Assembly (NCBI GenBank): GCA_003133225.1 | Contig: PKWL01000072.1 | Location: forward strand, 62,001-126,000 | DNA length: 64,000 nt | Reading direction: 5' to 3' | From: Janthinobacterium sp. | GTDB lineage: Bacteria > Pseudomonadota > Gammaproteobacteria > Burkholderiales > Burkholderiaceae_D | Shown: positions 10,326 through 19,917 of the stretch, piece by piece | How positions within the stretch are numbered: the stretch's first letter is position 1 | Layout: each line of letters starts with the position of its first letter | Program-made: the position numbers and the translations under genes | The notes under the pieces: generated by a model | Databases searched by the model: none | Seen by the model: only the letters and a program-made list of their open reading frames with translations | What the model was told of the DNA's origin: nothing

Positions 10326-10809
10326 TGTTTGTGGCGGACTTTGGAGATATCCTAAAGGAGAAGCATTTTAGCGTATTGCGCCGCACAATGCGGGAACAGC
10401 CCTAGGCGCTGAAAGGGTTAAGCAGCTGAAATGACAACAAAATAACGGCGTCACTGTCATTTTTTGACATTCAATGGAAATGAAACGCCGCGCTTGCCAT
10501 CCGAATTGCTGGCCCGAACCAGGCCGCTATGCGCGCTGGCGAAGCCTGCACAGCGCAGGCAAAGAGCGCTGACGGGCGTGAAAAATCGCCGGGCGCTACC
10601 TAGTCACTTATAATGAAGCGCACTATTCGCAATATTCGCACCGCACCTTCGCACCATTCGCACGCCAGCGACTCGAGCGCGCCCCACCGGCGCGACCCTT
10701 AGTTGCTGAGCGTTGCCGACATCGGCTATCCGCCGGCGGGAAGCATGTTCTTGCATCAACGAATAAGCTCCAGGTCAACCTGGCCTTAGAATGACTCTGC
10801 TTGCACATT
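10326..10809 (+). promoter_or_regulatory. 484-bp divergent spacer between the oxidoreductase gene and ilvA, with a promoter-like -10 and repeats
   Basis: I see no gene here. On the plus strand TATAAT lies at 10609-10614 with no good -35. Directly after it are four copies of TTCGCA (10626, 10635, 10648, 10657) forming a 22-bp double repeat. A perfect inverted repeat CCAGGT-CA-ACCTGG lies at 10770-10783, just upstream of the ilvA start, and a GC-rich hairpin-like segment sits near 10675-10700. If 10609 is the -10, the ilvA leader is about 190 bases long. Confidence 0.4.
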
Positions 10810-12345
10810 ATGACTATCGACTATCTGAAGAAAATTTTGACCACGCGCGTCTACGACGTGGCCTTTGAAACGCCGCTCGAGCTGGCGCCAACCCTGTCGC
10901 AGCGCTATGAGAACAAGATCTATTTCAAACGCGAAGACATGCAAAGCGTGTTCAGTTTCAAGGTGCGCGGCGCCTATAACAAGATGGCCCATCTGAGCTC
11001 GGCGCAGCTAAAGCGGGGGGTCATTTGCGCCTCGGCCGGCAACCACGCGCAGGGAGTCGCCTTGTCCGCGGCTCGGCTCGGCTGCCGCGCCCTGATCGTG
11101 ATGCCCACCACTACGCCGCCCGTCAAGATCGACGCGGTCAAGACGCGCGGCGGCGGCGATGTCGAGATCGTGCTGTTTGGCGATTCGTACACCGATGCCT
11201 ACAATTACGCGCTGACCTTGGAAAAAGAGCAGAAGTTGACCTTCGTGCACCCGTTTGACGATCCCGACGTGATTGCCGGGCAAGGCACCATCGGCATGGA
11301 AATCTTGCGCCAGCACGCAGGTCCCATCCACGCGATTTTTGTCGCCATCGGCGGCGGCGGACTCATTGCCGGCGTGGCCGCGTACGTCAAGCAGGTGCGC
11401 CCCGACATCAAGATCATCGGCGTGCAAACGCTCGACTCGGACGCGATGGCGCGCAGCTTGAAAGCGGGCGAGCGCCTGACTTTGCCCGACGTTGGGCTGT
11501 TCTCGGACGGCACGGCAGTGCGCCTGGTAGGCGAGGAAACATTTCGCCTGGCACAACTATATGTCGACGACATCATCATCGTCGATACCGACGCCATCTG
11601 CGCCGCCATCAAGGATGTATTCCAAGATACGCGCAGCATTCTGGAGCCGGCCGGCGCCTTGGCCGTGGCTGGGGCCAAGGCCTATGTCGAGCGGGCTGCC
11701 CTGAGCAAAAACCCGATCAAAAATGAAACCTTGATCACCATCGCCTGCGGCGCCAACATGAATTTCGACCGTCTGCGTTTTGTCGCCGAACGGGCCGAAC
11801 TGGGCGAGTCGCGCGAAGCCGTGTTTGCCGTCACCATGCCGGAGCAGCGCGGCAGCTTCAAGCGCTTTTGCGCGCTGGTCGGACCGCGCAATGTGACGGA
11901 ATTTAATTATCGTATCAGCGACGAAAAGGAGGCCCACGTATTTGTCGGCGTGCAGATCGCCGAACGGGGCGAACCGGGCGTACTGGCGCGCAATTTTGAA
12001 GAACACGGCTTCAAAACGCTGGACTTGACGCACGACGAATTGGCCAAATCGCATATCCGCCATCTGGTCGGCGGCAAAAGCCGTTTGGCGCAAGATGAGT
12101 TGCTGTACCGTTTTGAATTTCCCGAGCGCCCCGGGGCGCTGATGCGCTTTCTTGACAGCATGGCGCCGAACTGGAATATCTCCCTGTGCCACTACCGCAA
12201 CGAGGGCGGTGATGTCGGCCGTATCCTCATCGGCCTGCAAGTGCCGCCGGACGAGATGGGGCAATTTGGCCGCTTTCTGACGACGCTGGGCTACCGCTTC
12301 TGGGATGAAAGCGCCAATCCTGTCTACCAACTGTTTCTCGGCTAA
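10810..12345 (+). CDS. ilvA: IlvA, biosynthetic threonine ammonia-lyase (threonine dehydratase)
   Basis: 511 residues, the length of the biosynthetic, two-regulatory-domain type. The catalytic PLP domain (about 1-320) carries the PLP lysine in [12 protein letters not shown], the [13 protein letters not shown] loop and the phosphate-binding glycine loop IGGGGLIAG. Two ACT-like regulatory repeats follow (about 330-410 and 425-511), as in isoleucine-inhibited IlvA. It converts L-threonine to 2-oxobutanoate and ammonia, the first committed step to isoleucine. I chose the ATG at 10810; a TTG nine bases upstream is in frame but has no support. The long leader with repeats hints at regulation. queF lies 142 bases downstream on the same strand. 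Confidence 0.95.
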   Translation: MTIDYLKKILTTRVYDVAFETPLELAPTLSQRYENKIYFKREDMQSVFSFKVRGAYNKMAHLSSAQLKRGVICASAGNHAQGVALSAARLGCRALIVMPTTTPPVKIDAVKTRGGGDVEIVLFGDSYTDAYNYALTLEKEQKLTFVHPFDDPDVIAGQGTIGMEILRQHAGPIHAIFVAIGGGGLIAGVAAYVKQVRPDIKIIGVQTLDSDAMARSLKAGERLTLPDVGLFSDGTAVRLVGEETFRLAQLYVDDIIIVDTDAICAAIKDVFQDTRSILEPAGALAVAGAKAYVERAALSKNPIKNETLITIACGANMNFDRLRFVAERAELGESREAVFAVTMPEQRGSFKRFCALVGPRNVTEFNYRISDEKEAHVFVGVQIAERGEPGVLARNFEEHGFKTLDLTHDELAKSHIRHLVGGKSRLAQDELLYRFEFPERPGALMRFLDSMAPNWNISLCHYRNEGGDVGRILIGLQVPPDEMGQFGRFLTTLGYRFWDESANPVYQLFLG

Positions 12346-12487
12346 ACTGTGCGTGGTGGGGGCGCGTTCCGGCCTGCTGAAAGAGGCGATTTTCCCCGTT
12401 CTTTCGCTCGCATCGGCTGGCGCTCTTGCCCCATGCCAGTGCATGTTTATGCGCGCCGCGCCTGTTCCGCCTTTACTTACGCTAACC

Positions 12488-13321
12488 ATGACGAATACCG
12501 CCGACCAATCGCCGCTGGGCAAAATTGCCCCTTACCGCACACAGTACGCCCCCGAGCTGCTGTTTTCGATCGCGCGCCAAGGCAAGCGCGATGAGCTGCA
12601 ATTGGGCGCCACGCTGCCGTTTTTCGGCGTCGATATCTGGAATGCCTATGAGCTATCGTGGCTCAATTTGCGCGGCAAGCCGCAGGTGGCGATCGCCCGT
12701 TTCACGGTGCCGGCCGACTCGCCCAACATCGTCGAGTCAAAATCCTTGAAGTTGTACCTGAACTCGTTCAACCAGACCAAACTGGCCAATGTCGACGCGC
12801 TGGCCGCCTTGCTGCGCGCAGACTTGGCCAAGGGTTTCGGCGCTCCCGTGCAGATCGCCTTGACCTTGGCGGACGCCTTTTCGACCCTGAAAATGGGCGA
12901 ACTCGAGGGCGTTCTGCTGGACCGTCTCGATGTCGATATCACTCAGTACATGCCGCAGCCGTGGCTGCTCAAAGCGGCCTCTGGCGAGGCGCCGGTCGAG
13001 GAAATTCTGGTGTCGCATTTGCTCAAGTCGAATTGCCTGGTGACCGGCCAGCCCGACTGGGCCAGCGTGCAGATCCATTACGCGGGGCCGCAGATCGATC
13101 AAGAGAGTTTGCTCACCTATCTGATCGGCTTCCGCCAGCACAATGAGTTCCATGAGCAATGCGTCGAACGCATCTTTGTTGATATTTTGCGACAATGCGC
13201 GCCCCACAAGCTGGCCGTATATGCGCGCTACACGCGGCGCGGCGGCCTCGACATCAACCCATGGCGGAGCAACTTCAGTACGGGACAACAACCGTCCAAC
13301 CTGCGCTGCGCGCGCCAATGA
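12488..13321 (+). CDS. queF: QueF, NADPH-dependent 7-cyano-7-deazaguanine reductase (long, two-domain type)
   Basis: 277 residues, the YqcD/QueF long form in which two tunnelling-fold halves pair within one chain. The family motif [17 protein letters not shown] is at about 80-96. The catalytic cysteine sits in [11 protein letters not shown] near residue 183, with the [11 protein letters not shown] motif about 35 residues later supplying the substrate Glu/His. It reduces preQ0 to preQ1 in queuosine tRNA-modification synthesis. The chain ends in the typical NPWRSNF...PSNLRCARQ tail. The ATG at 12488 was chosen because the family starts just before this point. No other queuosine genes are in the window. 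Confidence 0.95.
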   Translation: MTNTADQSPLGKIAPYRTQYAPELLFSIARQGKRDELQLGATLPFFGVDIWNAYELSWLNLRGKPQVAIARFTVPADSPNIVESKSLKLYLNSFNQTKLANVDALAALLRADLAKGFGAPVQIALTLADAFSTLKMGELEGVLLDRLDVDITQYMPQPWLLKAASGEAPVEEILVSHLLKSNCLVTGQPDWASVQIHYAGPQIDQESLLTYLIGFRQHNEFHEQCVERIFVDILRQCAPHKLAVYARYTRRGGLDINPWRSNFSTGQQPSNLRCARQ

Positions 13322-13687
13322 AAGGTGGCGCGGCGACAGAGGCGGCACTGCCCCGCTCTCAAGGGCTGCCAGGCGCAGCGGGCCCAGCGACACCCGGCGC
13401 CAGATGCTGTTTGCTTGCGCGGGCGGCGCGAGAGAGCGATTGGTTTGGGCAGTTTGCCTGTCGCACGGCGCGCTGGGCGGATTGGCTGTCCGCTCGCCAA
13501 CAAGGTTGCCCTTTAAAAGCGGGCGAGGGCCTGATCGGCGGCTTTCGCGTCCAGGGTCGAGCGCTTGCCTAGCCGAAACATGACGCAGTCGGCTTTTGAT
13601 GCAAATTCATGTTGCACGGCGCGCAAACAAGCCTATAATCCTGCTCGCAAACCCACCATTGTGCACCGCACCATTTCACTTAGTGTT
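13322..13687 (+). other. 366-bp spacer between queF and ptsN
   Basis: No gene is supported here. The only clear element is the sigma-70-like promoter near its right end (annotated separately). Open frames through this GC-rich segment lack family resemblance. Confidence 0.5.
13612..13639 (+). promoter_or_regulatory. Candidate sigma-70 promoter of ptsN-hprK-rapZ
   Basis: TTGCAC (13612-13617), a 16-bp spacer and a perfect TATAAT (13634-13639) lie about 48 bases before the ptsN ATG. This is the best-matching promoter on the plus strand of this region. Confidence 0.6.
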
Positions 13688-14170
13688 ATGACCAACCTTA
13701 GCAAAATATTATTTCTCGAGAACGTCCTGTTGGATCTTGAAGTGTCCAGCAAAAAGCGCGCCTTCGAACAAGCCGGACTGATCTTCGAGAACAATTGCGG
13801 GATCGCCCGCTCCACCGTGTCTGACAATCTGTTCGCGCGCGAACGTCTCGGCTCGACCGGGCTGGGCCATGGCGTGGCCGTGCCGCACGGGCGCATCAAG
13901 GGCAGCAAGAGCTTGAAATCGCCGCTGGGGGCGTTCGTGCGCCTGGCCGAAGCGATCCCGTTCGAATCGCCCGACGGCAAGCCGGTAAACCTGCTGTTTT
14001 TCCTGCTCATTCCCGATCACGTCACCCAGCAGCACTTGGAAATTCTGTCGGAAATTGCTGAAATGTTCTCGGACGATGCCTTCCGCAACGCCTTGTGCAC
14101 GGATCCGGATCCGAAATCGGTGCATGCGCGCATCGTCAATTGGCAACCGAGCCTACAAAAGGCTGGTTAA
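13688..14170 (+). CDS. ptsN: PtsN, EIIA-type component of the nitrogen-related phosphotransferase system
   Basis: 160 residues, one PTS EIIA-2 domain. The phosphorylatable histidine is His67 in GHGVAVPHGRIKG. PtsN receives phosphate from the EI-Ntr/NPr relay and acts as a regulator (potassium transport, sigma-54 related genes and others) rather than in sugar uptake. The ATG at 13688 gives the usual N-terminus and lies just after the promoter at 13612-13639; earlier in-frame codons run through non-conserved sequence. It is followed 32 bases later by hprK, the regular pairing in betaproteobacteria. No ptsP, ptsH or ptsI gene is present in the window. Its orientation relative to rpoN-hpf is unusual (see findings). 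Confidence 0.93.
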   Translation: MTNLSKILFLENVLLDLEVSSKKRAFEQAGLIFENNCGIARSTVSDNLFARERLGSTGLGHGVAVPHGRIKGSKSLKSPLGAFVRLAEAIPFESPDGKPVNLLFFLLIPDHVTQQHLEILSEIAEMFSDDAFRNALCTDPDPKSVHARIVNWQPSLQKAG

Positions 14171-14202
14171 ACTGGCCGGCTCCCTCAATATGAAGGCCCT
14201 AC

Positions 14203-15138
14203 ATGCTGCAGACCCCGCTGACGATCCAACGGCTCTACGACGACAATCGCGAAACTTTGCAGCTAGGCTGGTTTGCCGGGTTCCCCGGCGGCGAACGCTT
14301 GATCTCGGGCGATGTCGCCTCCGCCGCTGATCAAGTCGGCCATCTGAATCTGATTCATCCGGGCCGCATCCAAGTCTTTGGCCATCAGGAAATCAATTAT
14401 TACCAGCGCCTGAAAACCATGTCGCGTACCCATTTGATGGGCGAACTGACTGCCGGCGGCCCACCCGCTTTGATCATCGCCCAGGGGCTGGAAACGCCGG
14501 CCGACATCCTAGCCACCTGCGACGAACAAAATATCCCCCTATTTTCCACTCCCTTGCCGGCGGCGCAAGTCATCGATTTCCTGCGCGTTTACCTGTCAAA
14601 AAAGCTGGCGCAACGCATCATCATGCATGGCGTGTTCATGGATGTACTCGGGGTCGGCGTTTTGATCACAGGCGAGTCTGGTCTCGGCAAGAGCGAGCTT
14701 GGACTGGAACTGATTTCGCGCAGCCATGGCCTGGTGGCCGACGACGCCGTCGAATTCGCGCGCATCGCGCCCAACATGATCGAAGGGCGCTGCCCCACCC
14801 TCTTGCAAAACCTGCTGGAAGTGCGTGGCCTGGGCTTACTCGACATCAAGGCAATTTTCGGTGAAACCGCCGTGCGCCGAAAGATGCGCCTAAAACTGAT
14901 CGTGCATCTGGTGCGCCGCAGCGCGCTCGAGGAAGAAGTCGAGCGCCTGCCGTTCATGTTCCCGACCGAGGACGTGCTGGGCCTGCCCGTGCGCAAAGTG
15001 GTCATCCCCGTGGCGGCCGGGCGCAACATCGCGGTGCTGCTGGAGGCGGCCGTGCGCAACACCATCTTGCAGTTGCGCGGCATCGATACGCTGCAAGAAT
15101 TCATGGAGCGCCAGCGGCAGGCGATGAGCGGCGACTAA
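14203..15138 (+). CDS. hprK: HprK, HPr kinase/phosphorylase
   Basis: 311 residues, standard for the family. An N-terminal substrate-binding-like domain (about 1-128) precedes the kinase domain with the P-loop GESGLGKS (157-164) and the conserved His at 142 ([10 protein letters not shown]). The family signature region [19 protein letters not shown] follows near 205-225. It phosphorylates a serine of HPr and removes it again; in proteobacteria it sits with nitrogen-PTS genes and its targets are less defined. A GAAGG Shine-Dalgarno lies about 7 bases before the ATG. It lies between ptsN and rapZ, all co-oriented. Confidence 0.94.
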   Translation: MLQTPLTIQRLYDDNRETLQLGWFAGFPGGERLISGDVASAADQVGHLNLIHPGRIQVFGHQEINYYQRLKTMSRTHLMGELTAGGPPALIIAQGLETPADILATCDEQNIPLFSTPLPAAQVIDFLRVYLSKKLAQRIIMHGVFMDVLGVGVLITGESGLGKSELGLELISRSHGLVADDAVEFARIAPNMIEGRCPTLLQNLLEVRGLGLLDIKAIFGETAVRRKMRLKLIVHLVRRSALEEEVERLPFMFPTEDVLGLPVRKVVIPVAAGRNIAVLLEAAVRNTILQLRGIDTLQEFMERQRQAMSGD

Positions 15139-15189
15139 AGCGAAGATGAGCGGTGCCCGTAGCGCTGCTTGCGGTATCATGCTAGGCGT

Positions 15190-16053
15190 ATGCGTATAGT
15201 TCTCATTAGTGGCATTTCCGGCTCCGGCAAATCGGTCGCATTAAACGTGCTCGAGGACGCCGGCTATTATTGCGTCGACAATCTGCCTCCGGCCCTCTTG
15301 TCTAGCCTCGTTAGCACGCTAATTAGGGAAGGCACGCAAGCACTCGCGGTCGCGATCGACGCCCGCAGCGCCGAGTCGCTAGTGGGCCTGCCGGCCGTCG
15401 TGCGCACGTTCCGGGAGCAGGGCCACGACGTCAAAGTGATGTTCCTGACGGCGAACACGCATTCGCTGGTGGCGCGCTTTTCCGAAACGCGCCGCAGCCA
15501 TCCGCTGTCGCACGAGATCCGGCCCGGCCAAAATCCGGCCGCGCAGCGCACTTTGATCGAGTGCATCATGGAAGAACGCGAGCGCTTGTCCGCCATCGAG
15601 CAACTGGGCCACGTGATCGACACCTCCGAATTGAGCGCCAACAAATTGCGCACCTGGATCAAGGAACTGGTCGCCATCGAGCGGGCCCCTTTGACCTTGT
15701 TTTTTGAATCGTTTGCGTTCAAGCTGGGGGTGCCGCTGGACGCCGATTTTGTATTTGACGTGCGCGCGCTGCCGAACCCCTACTACGACGCGGCGCTGCG
15801 CCCCCTTAGCGGGCGCGACGCGCCCGTGATCGCCTTTCTCGACGCCCAGCCCAGCGCCCTCGAGATGCTAGGCGACATCCGCGCCTTTATCGAAAAATGG
15901 CTGCCTTCCTTCAAGACGGATAACCGCAGCTATCTGACGGTCGCCCTCGGCTGCACCGGCGGCCAGCACCGCTCCGTGTACATGGCCGAGCGCCTGGCGC
16001 AATATTTCCGACCGATGGAACAAGTCGTGTTGCGCCACCGCGAACAGCCTTAA
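15190..16053 (+). CDS. rapZ: RapZ, RNase adapter/nucleotide-binding protein (YvcJ/YhbJ family)
   Basis: 287 residues. The P-loop GISGSGKS (residues 8-15) and VDNLPPALL open the N-terminal nucleotide-binding domain. The C-terminal RapZ domain carries [10 protein letters not shown] and the end motif [14 protein letters not shown]. In enterobacteria RapZ senses glucosamine-6-phosphate and guides RNase E to the GlmZ small RNA; in other groups its role is less clear. The ATG at 15190 was chosen because MRIVLISG starts the conserved domain; an upstream TTG at 15169 is unlikely. It is the last gene of ptsN-hprK-rapZ and ends two bases from the convergent stop of the hydratase gene, leaving no room for a terminator. 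Confidence 0.93.
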   Translation: MRIVLISGISGSGKSVALNVLEDAGYYCVDNLPPALLSSLVSTLIREGTQALAVAIDARSAESLVGLPAVVRTFREQGHDVKVMFLTANTHSLVARFSETRRSHPLSHEIRPGQNPAAQRTLIECIMEERERLSAIEQLGHVIDTSELSANKLRTWIKELVAIERAPLTLFFESFAFKLGVPLDADFVFDVRALPNPYYDAALRPLSGRDAPVIAFLDAQPSALEMLGDIRAFIEKWLPSFKTDNRSYLTVALGCTGGQHRSVYMAERLAQYFRPMEQVVLRHREQP

Positions 16054-16055
16054 AT

Positions 16056-17141
16056 TCAATGTAGATGGCGCAGCGGATGCGCATGGGCCGGCCAGACTGG
16101 CGCGAAGAAGTGCGCGAGCATGGCATCGGTCACCTCGGCTAGCGACGCGGGCGACCAGCGCGGCGCGTGATCCTTGTCGATCACCAAAGCGCGAATGCCT
16201 TCCTGCGCTTCGCCATGCTCAAAAACGCGGCGCACGAGTGAGCGTTCCATGCGCAGGCAAGCAGCCACATCCAAGGTGGCGCCGCGCCTTAACATTTCCA
16301 GGGTTACACACATCATCAACGGCGAGCGCTGCTGCATCGCGCTCAAGGCTTGCTGGGCGAATGCGCTGCCGTCTCGCGCCAGAGCGAGTTCGATGGCGGC
16401 CACCTTGGACGCGCCGAAATGAGAATCGATGGTGGCCCGCTGCGCGGCCAGGGAACTGGGTCCGACCTCGGCCTGGAAAGGTGCGGCGAAGCGGGCAATG
16501 ACGCGCGTCAACTCAATGCCCGGAGTAGCCCCGATCAATGTCGCCAGGGCCGCCATTTGGCATTGCGGCACGTAAAGATCGGCCAGGTCCAGGTAGAGCG
16601 CGTCTGCGGCCCCGATCGTCAAGCCGGTCAGGGCCAAGTAAGTGCCCAGTTGGCCCGGCGCGCGCGGCAGGAAATAACTGCCTCCCACATCCGGGAACAA
16701 GCCGATGTTTACTTCCGGCATCGCCATCTTCGTCGCTTCGGTGACGATGCGCAAGCGCGTATCGGGCCCGGCCTGGGACACGCCCATGCCGCCGCCCATC
16801 ACGACGCCATTCATGAGGGCCACGTAGGGTTTGGGATAGTGGTAGACGAGGTGATTGAGCGCGTACTCTTCGGTGAAAAAATCTTCCAGCTGCGCGCTGC
16901 CTTGGCGCGGGCTCGCGCATCCGGCTTCATAAAAAAAGCGGATGTCGCCGCCGGCGCAAAATGCCTTCGCGCTCGAGCTCTGAATCACGACCGCATCGAC
17001 GCCGGGGTCGCAGCTCCAGCCCAGCAGGGCCGCGGTCAGGTCGCGCACCATGGCCAGCGACAAAGAGTTGAGGGCCGCGGGACGGTCCAAGGTGATGCAG
17101 CCCGTGTGGTTGCAAACGCTGGTGTGGACGAAGTTGCTCAT
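16056..17141 (-). CDS. Enoyl-CoA hydratase/isomerase-family protein, probable 3-hydroxyisobutyryl-CoA hydrolase
   Basis: 361 residues, longer than simple enoyl-CoA hydratases (about 260) and matching the ECH_2/HIBCH type. Visible motifs are ITLDRPAALNSL near the N-terminus, the oxyanion-hole segment AFCAGGDIRFFYE (about 60-72), MNGVVMGGGMGVS (about 112-124) and EVNIGLFPDVGGSYFLPR (about 142-160). HIBCH enzymes cleave 3-hydroxyisobutyryl-CoA in valine breakdown. The ATG at 17141 was chosen; a TTG at 17150 would add three residues. The gene is separated from hpf by a terminator, yet lies exactly where ptsN would be expected in the usual rpoN-hpf-ptsN order. Enoyl-CoA hydratase activity cannot be ruled out. 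Confidence 0.85.
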   Translation of the reverse strand: MSNFVHTSVCNHTGCITLDRPAALNSLSLAMVRDLTAALLGWSCDPGVDAVVIQSSSAKAFCAGGDIRFFYEAGCASPRQGSAQLEDFFTEEYALNHLVYHYPKPYVALMNGVVMGGGMGVSQAGPDTRLRIVTEATKMAMPEVNIGLFPDVGGSYFLPRAPGQLGTYLALTGLTIGAADALYLDLADLYVPQCQMAALATLIGATPGIELTRVIARFAAPFQAEVGPSSLAAQRATIDSHFGASKVAAIELALARDGSAFAQQALSAMQQRSPLMMCVTLEMLRRGATLDVAACLRMERSLVRRVFEHGEAQEGIRALVIDKDHAPRWSPASLAEVTDAMLAHFFAPVWPAHAHPLRHLH

Positions 17142-17197
17142 GGCCGGCAAAATTAGAAATGGTAAAGCGGGTATTTTAGCGCACCGGCGGCGCCTGC

Positions 17198-17224
17198 AAA
17201 AAAGGGCGCAAAACCTGCGCCCTT
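17198..17224 (-). terminator. Rho-independent terminator after hpf
   Basis: A perfect 9-bp stem (17202-17210 with 17216-17224, AAGGGCGCA and its complement) with a 5-base loop. On the minus strand it runs into six T (plus-strand A's at 17198-17203, the last two also forming part of the stem). It lies 24 bases after the hpf stop and closes the kdsD-to-hpf run. Confidence 0.88.
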
Positions 17225-17247
17225 CTTGGGAAACTACGGGAATCGCG

Positions 17248-17601
17248 TTATGCGGCGGCGGTGTCGTACCCGTCGGGCAAATGTTTGATGGTCTCGTGAC
17301 CGTGTTCTTGCACTTTGGTTTTGTATTTCATGACTTGACGGTCCAGTTTGTCGACTAGGATGTCGATCGCGGCGTACAGGTCGTGCGCTAGACTTTCCAC
17401 ATACACGGTCTTGCCCGACATGCGCAGATTGATTTCAGCCTTTTGGCGTTTTTCTTTTTCAGTGAGGTTATCTACGGTCAAGATGACAGCGATGTCAATT
17501 ACTTGATCGAAATGGCGCTTTACTCGCTCCAGTTTGTTTTGTACGTAATCACGGATGGCAGGTGTCACTTCGAGATGATGTCCACTGATTGTGAGATTCA
17601 T
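17248..17601 (-). CDS. hpf: HPF/RaiA-family ribosome hibernation promoting factor (sigma-54 modulation protein)
   Basis: 117 residues, the short form. It starts [20 protein letters not shown] and contains the basic, ribosome-contacting strand/helix pattern with the [22 protein letters not shown] segment. The protein binds the small ribosomal subunit in stationary phase and promotes dimerisation or inactivation of ribosomes. The ATG at 17601 is supported by an AGGAG Shine-Dalgarno six bases upstream. It follows rpoN by 75 bases, the conserved arrangement that gave it the old name sigma-54 modulation protein, and is followed by a strong terminator. The gene normally next in line, ptsN, is instead at 13688 on the opposite strand. 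Confidence 0.92.
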   Translation of the reverse strand: MNLTISGHHLEVTPAIRDYVQNKLERVKRHFDQVIDIAVILTVDNLTEKEKRQKAEINLRMSGKTVYVESLAHDLYAAIDILVDKLDRQVMKYKTKVQEHGHETIKHLPDGYDTAAA

Positions 17602-17676
17602 ACACACTCCTAAAGAAAATGTCGGGTTCATACGAAAGCCGTTGTTGCATGGCAAGTAGAGGAACCAAAGTAAAAA

Positions 17677-19155
17677 CTACAAACATTTGCGCAGACTTAC
17701 CGGCGGGATTTTCAAGGCTTCCCGGTATTTGGCAACAGTGCGTCGCGCAATTACCATGCCTTGTTCTCCCAGCATGTCCGCAATCTTACTGTCGGATAAA
17801 GGATTTTTCGGGTCTTCGGCTCCTGTTAATTGTACGATGAGTGCCCGTATCGCCGTCGATGATGCTTCCCCCCCCGCTTCGGTGGCGACATGACTACCAA
17901 AGAAATATTTCAACTCAAACATGCCGTGCGGAGTCAGCATATATTTTTGAGTTGTCACCCGAGAAATAGTACTCTCGTGTAAACCTAGTCTATCAGCTAT
18001 TTCGCGCAACACAAGGGGTCTCATGGCGACGGCCCCATGCGAGAAAAAATTCTTTTGACGCTCGACGATGGCTTGTGCCACGCGCAAGATCGTGTCAAAA
18101 CGCTGGCGCATGTTCTTGATCAGCCACTTCGCCTCCTGCAATTGCGCGCCCATCGCGCCTTCGCCCTTGCCCTGCTTGAGCAGGTTGGCGTACATGGCGT
18201 TGACGCGCAGGCGCGGCATCACATTATGGTTCAGGCTAACTTGCCATCCGCTGCGCGACAACTTGACGATCACGTCCGGCACCACGTAGTCGGAGACATC
18301 GGCGGCGAAGATCGCGCCCGGGTGGGGGTTGCACTGGCGAATCACCGTTTGCGCTTCGCGCAGATCCTCGTCGTCGCAGTCGAGCGCTTTTTTCAACTTG
18401 TTGAAGTCGCGCTGGGCGAACCAGGCCAAGTGGTGTTCTACGATGGCTAGCGCCATGCGCCGCGTCACCATCGGGATCTGGGGCAGGCGCTTGATCTGCA
18501 AGGCCAGGCATTCGGACGCATTGCGCGCTCCCACCCCGGCCGGATCGAAACTTTGCAGCAGGGATAAGGCCGTGTAGAGCTCTTCGATTTCGATGTCGAG
18601 CTCGGGCGGCAGACGCGCGAAAATCTCGTCTAATGGCTCCTCCAGGTAGCCATTATCGTCGAGCGCGTCAATGATCAGTTCGACCAGCGCACGGTCGCGC
18701 AACTCTTGCACCGTGACCCGCATCTGCTCCATCATGTGCTCGCGCAAAGTGCAGTGGCCCGCTTCCAGCTGGGGCCGCGAATCTTCGTCATCGGGCGCCT
18801 TGCTGCGCCCGGCGTCGCTCCAGTCGGTGTCGCCCTCGCTGCCGCTCTCGCCTTCCGCGCCATCGAACGCTTCGGCCTCGCCGGGAGCCGCCATTTCCTG
18901 CGGCGGCGTCTCGGACGGGGCCTCGGCCGTTGCCGTGCCCGGCGCCATGGTCGATGCGAGAGCGCCGTCCCCCAACAAGCGCAGCGAATGGTCGAGCGGA
19001 TCGTCGAGCCGCTCCAGCAAGGGATTGTCGGACAATAACTGTTCGAGCTCCTGGTGCAGTTCCAGGGTCGATAACTGCAGCAGGCGGATCGACTGCTGCA
19101 GTTGCGGGGTGAGCGCCAAATGTTGCGAAGTGCGCAGTTGCAAAGATTGTTTCAT
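17677..19155 (-). CDS. rpoN: RpoN, RNA polymerase sigma-54 factor
   Basis: 492 residues, normal length. The glutamine-rich activator-interaction domain ([23 protein letters not shown]...) is at 1-50, an acidic linker spans about 60-130, the core-binding domain is about 130-320, and the C-terminal DNA-binding domain ends in the RpoN box [10 protein letters not shown] (about residues 472-481). It directs RNA polymerase to -24/-12 promoters and needs enhancer-binding ATPases. It starts 5 bases after the lptB stop, so it is probably expressed with the LPS transport genes, and is followed by hpf. No strong Shine-Dalgarno is seen, consistent with coupled translation. Confidence 0.96.
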   Translation of the reverse strand: MKQSLQLRTSQHLALTPQLQQSIRLLQLSTLELHQELEQLLSDNPLLERLDDPLDHSLRLLGDGALASTMAPGTATAEAPSETPPQEMAAPGEAEAFDGAEGESGSEGDTDWSDAGRSKAPDDEDSRPQLEAGHCTLREHMMEQMRVTVQELRDRALVELIIDALDDNGYLEEPLDEIFARLPPELDIEIEELYTALSLLQSFDPAGVGARNASECLALQIKRLPQIPMVTRRMALAIVEHHLAWFAQRDFNKLKKALDCDDEDLREAQTVIRQCNPHPGAIFAADVSDYVVPDVIVKLSRSGWQVSLNHNVMPRLRVNAMYANLLKQGKGEGAMGAQLQEAKWLIKNMRQRFDTILRVAQAIVERQKNFFSHGAVAMRPLVLREIADRLGLHESTISRVTTQKYMLTPHGMFELKYFFGSHVATEAGGEASSTAIRALIVQLTGAEDPKNPLSDSKIADMLGEQGMVIARRTVAKYREALKIPPVSLRKCL

Positions 19156-19159
19156 AGCA

Positions 19160-19915
19160 TCACATGCGGAAATGTTCGCCCAGATAGACCCGTCGCACGG
19201 ATTCGTTGGCGATGATATCGTCGGGCCGCCCCGAGGCCAAGACGGAGCCCTGGTTGATGATGTAGGCGCGATCGCAAATGCCCAGCGTTTCGCGCACGTT
19301 ATGGTCGGTGATTAAAATGCCGATGCCGCGCTCCTTGAGAAAGCGCACGATGCGTTGGATTTCGATGACGGCGATCGGATCGACCCCGGCAAACGGCTCG
19401 TCGAGCAGCACAAAACGGGGATTGGTCGCCAGCGCGCGCGCGATTTCCACGCGCCGCCGTTCGCCTCCCGACAAGGACAGCGCCTGGTTCTCGCGTAGCT
19501 TTTCGATTTGTAATTCGTGCAGCAAAGTGTCGAGACGATCCTCGATCGCCGCCTTGCTTAGGGCGCGCCCATCGACTTTCTGGATTTCCAGCACGGCGCG
19601 GATATTGTCTTCCACCGTCAGTTTGCGAAACACCGAGGCTTCCTGCGGCAAATAGGACAGGCCGAGCGCGGCGCGGCGGTGGATCGGCAAACTGGATATA
19701 TCGACGCCACTGATGTCGATGGTGCCGGCGTCAGACGGCACCAAGCCTACGATCATGTAAAACGAGGTGGTCTTGCCTGCGCCGTTCGGGCCCAACAGGC
19801 CCACTACTTCGCCGCATTCGACTTGCAGCGAGACGTCGTGCACCACCTGGCGCTTGCCGTAGCTTTTTTGCAATCCATGCACGATTAGGGTGTTGCCGCA
19901 GGGTTTAGCTTGCAT
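19160..19915 (-). CDS. lptB: LptB, ATPase of the LPS transport (Lpt) ABC system
   Basis: 251 residues with a complete ABC ATPase: Walker [12 protein letters not shown] (about 39-49), Q-loop region YLPQEASVF, signature [15 protein letters not shown] (about 147-161), and Walker [14 protein letters not shown]. The length and the [21 protein letters not shown] segment are typical of LptB. It powers extraction of lipopolysaccharide from the inner membrane with LptF/LptG, which are not in the window. Its ATG lies two bases after the lptA TAA, so the pair is tightly coupled, and rpoN follows immediately. Confidence 0.95.
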   Translation of the reverse strand: MQAKPCGNTLIVHGLQKSYGKRQVVHDVSLQVECGEVVGLLGPNGAGKTTSFYMIVGLVPSDAGTIDISGVDISSLPIHRRAALGLSYLPQEASVFRKLTVEDNIRAVLEIQKVDGRALSKAAIEDRLDTLLHELQIEKLRENQALSLSGGERRRVEIARALATNPRFVLLDEPFAGVDPIAVIEIQRIVRFLKERGIGILITDHNVRETLGICDRAYIINQGSVLASGRPDDIIANESVRRVYLGEHFRM

Positions 19916-19917
19916 GC

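Noticed and set aside
10622-10664. CRISPR-like array in the ilvA leader
   Set aside because: The repeats are only 6-7 bases with 9-13 base spacing; there is no 28-36 base repeat and no cas gene.
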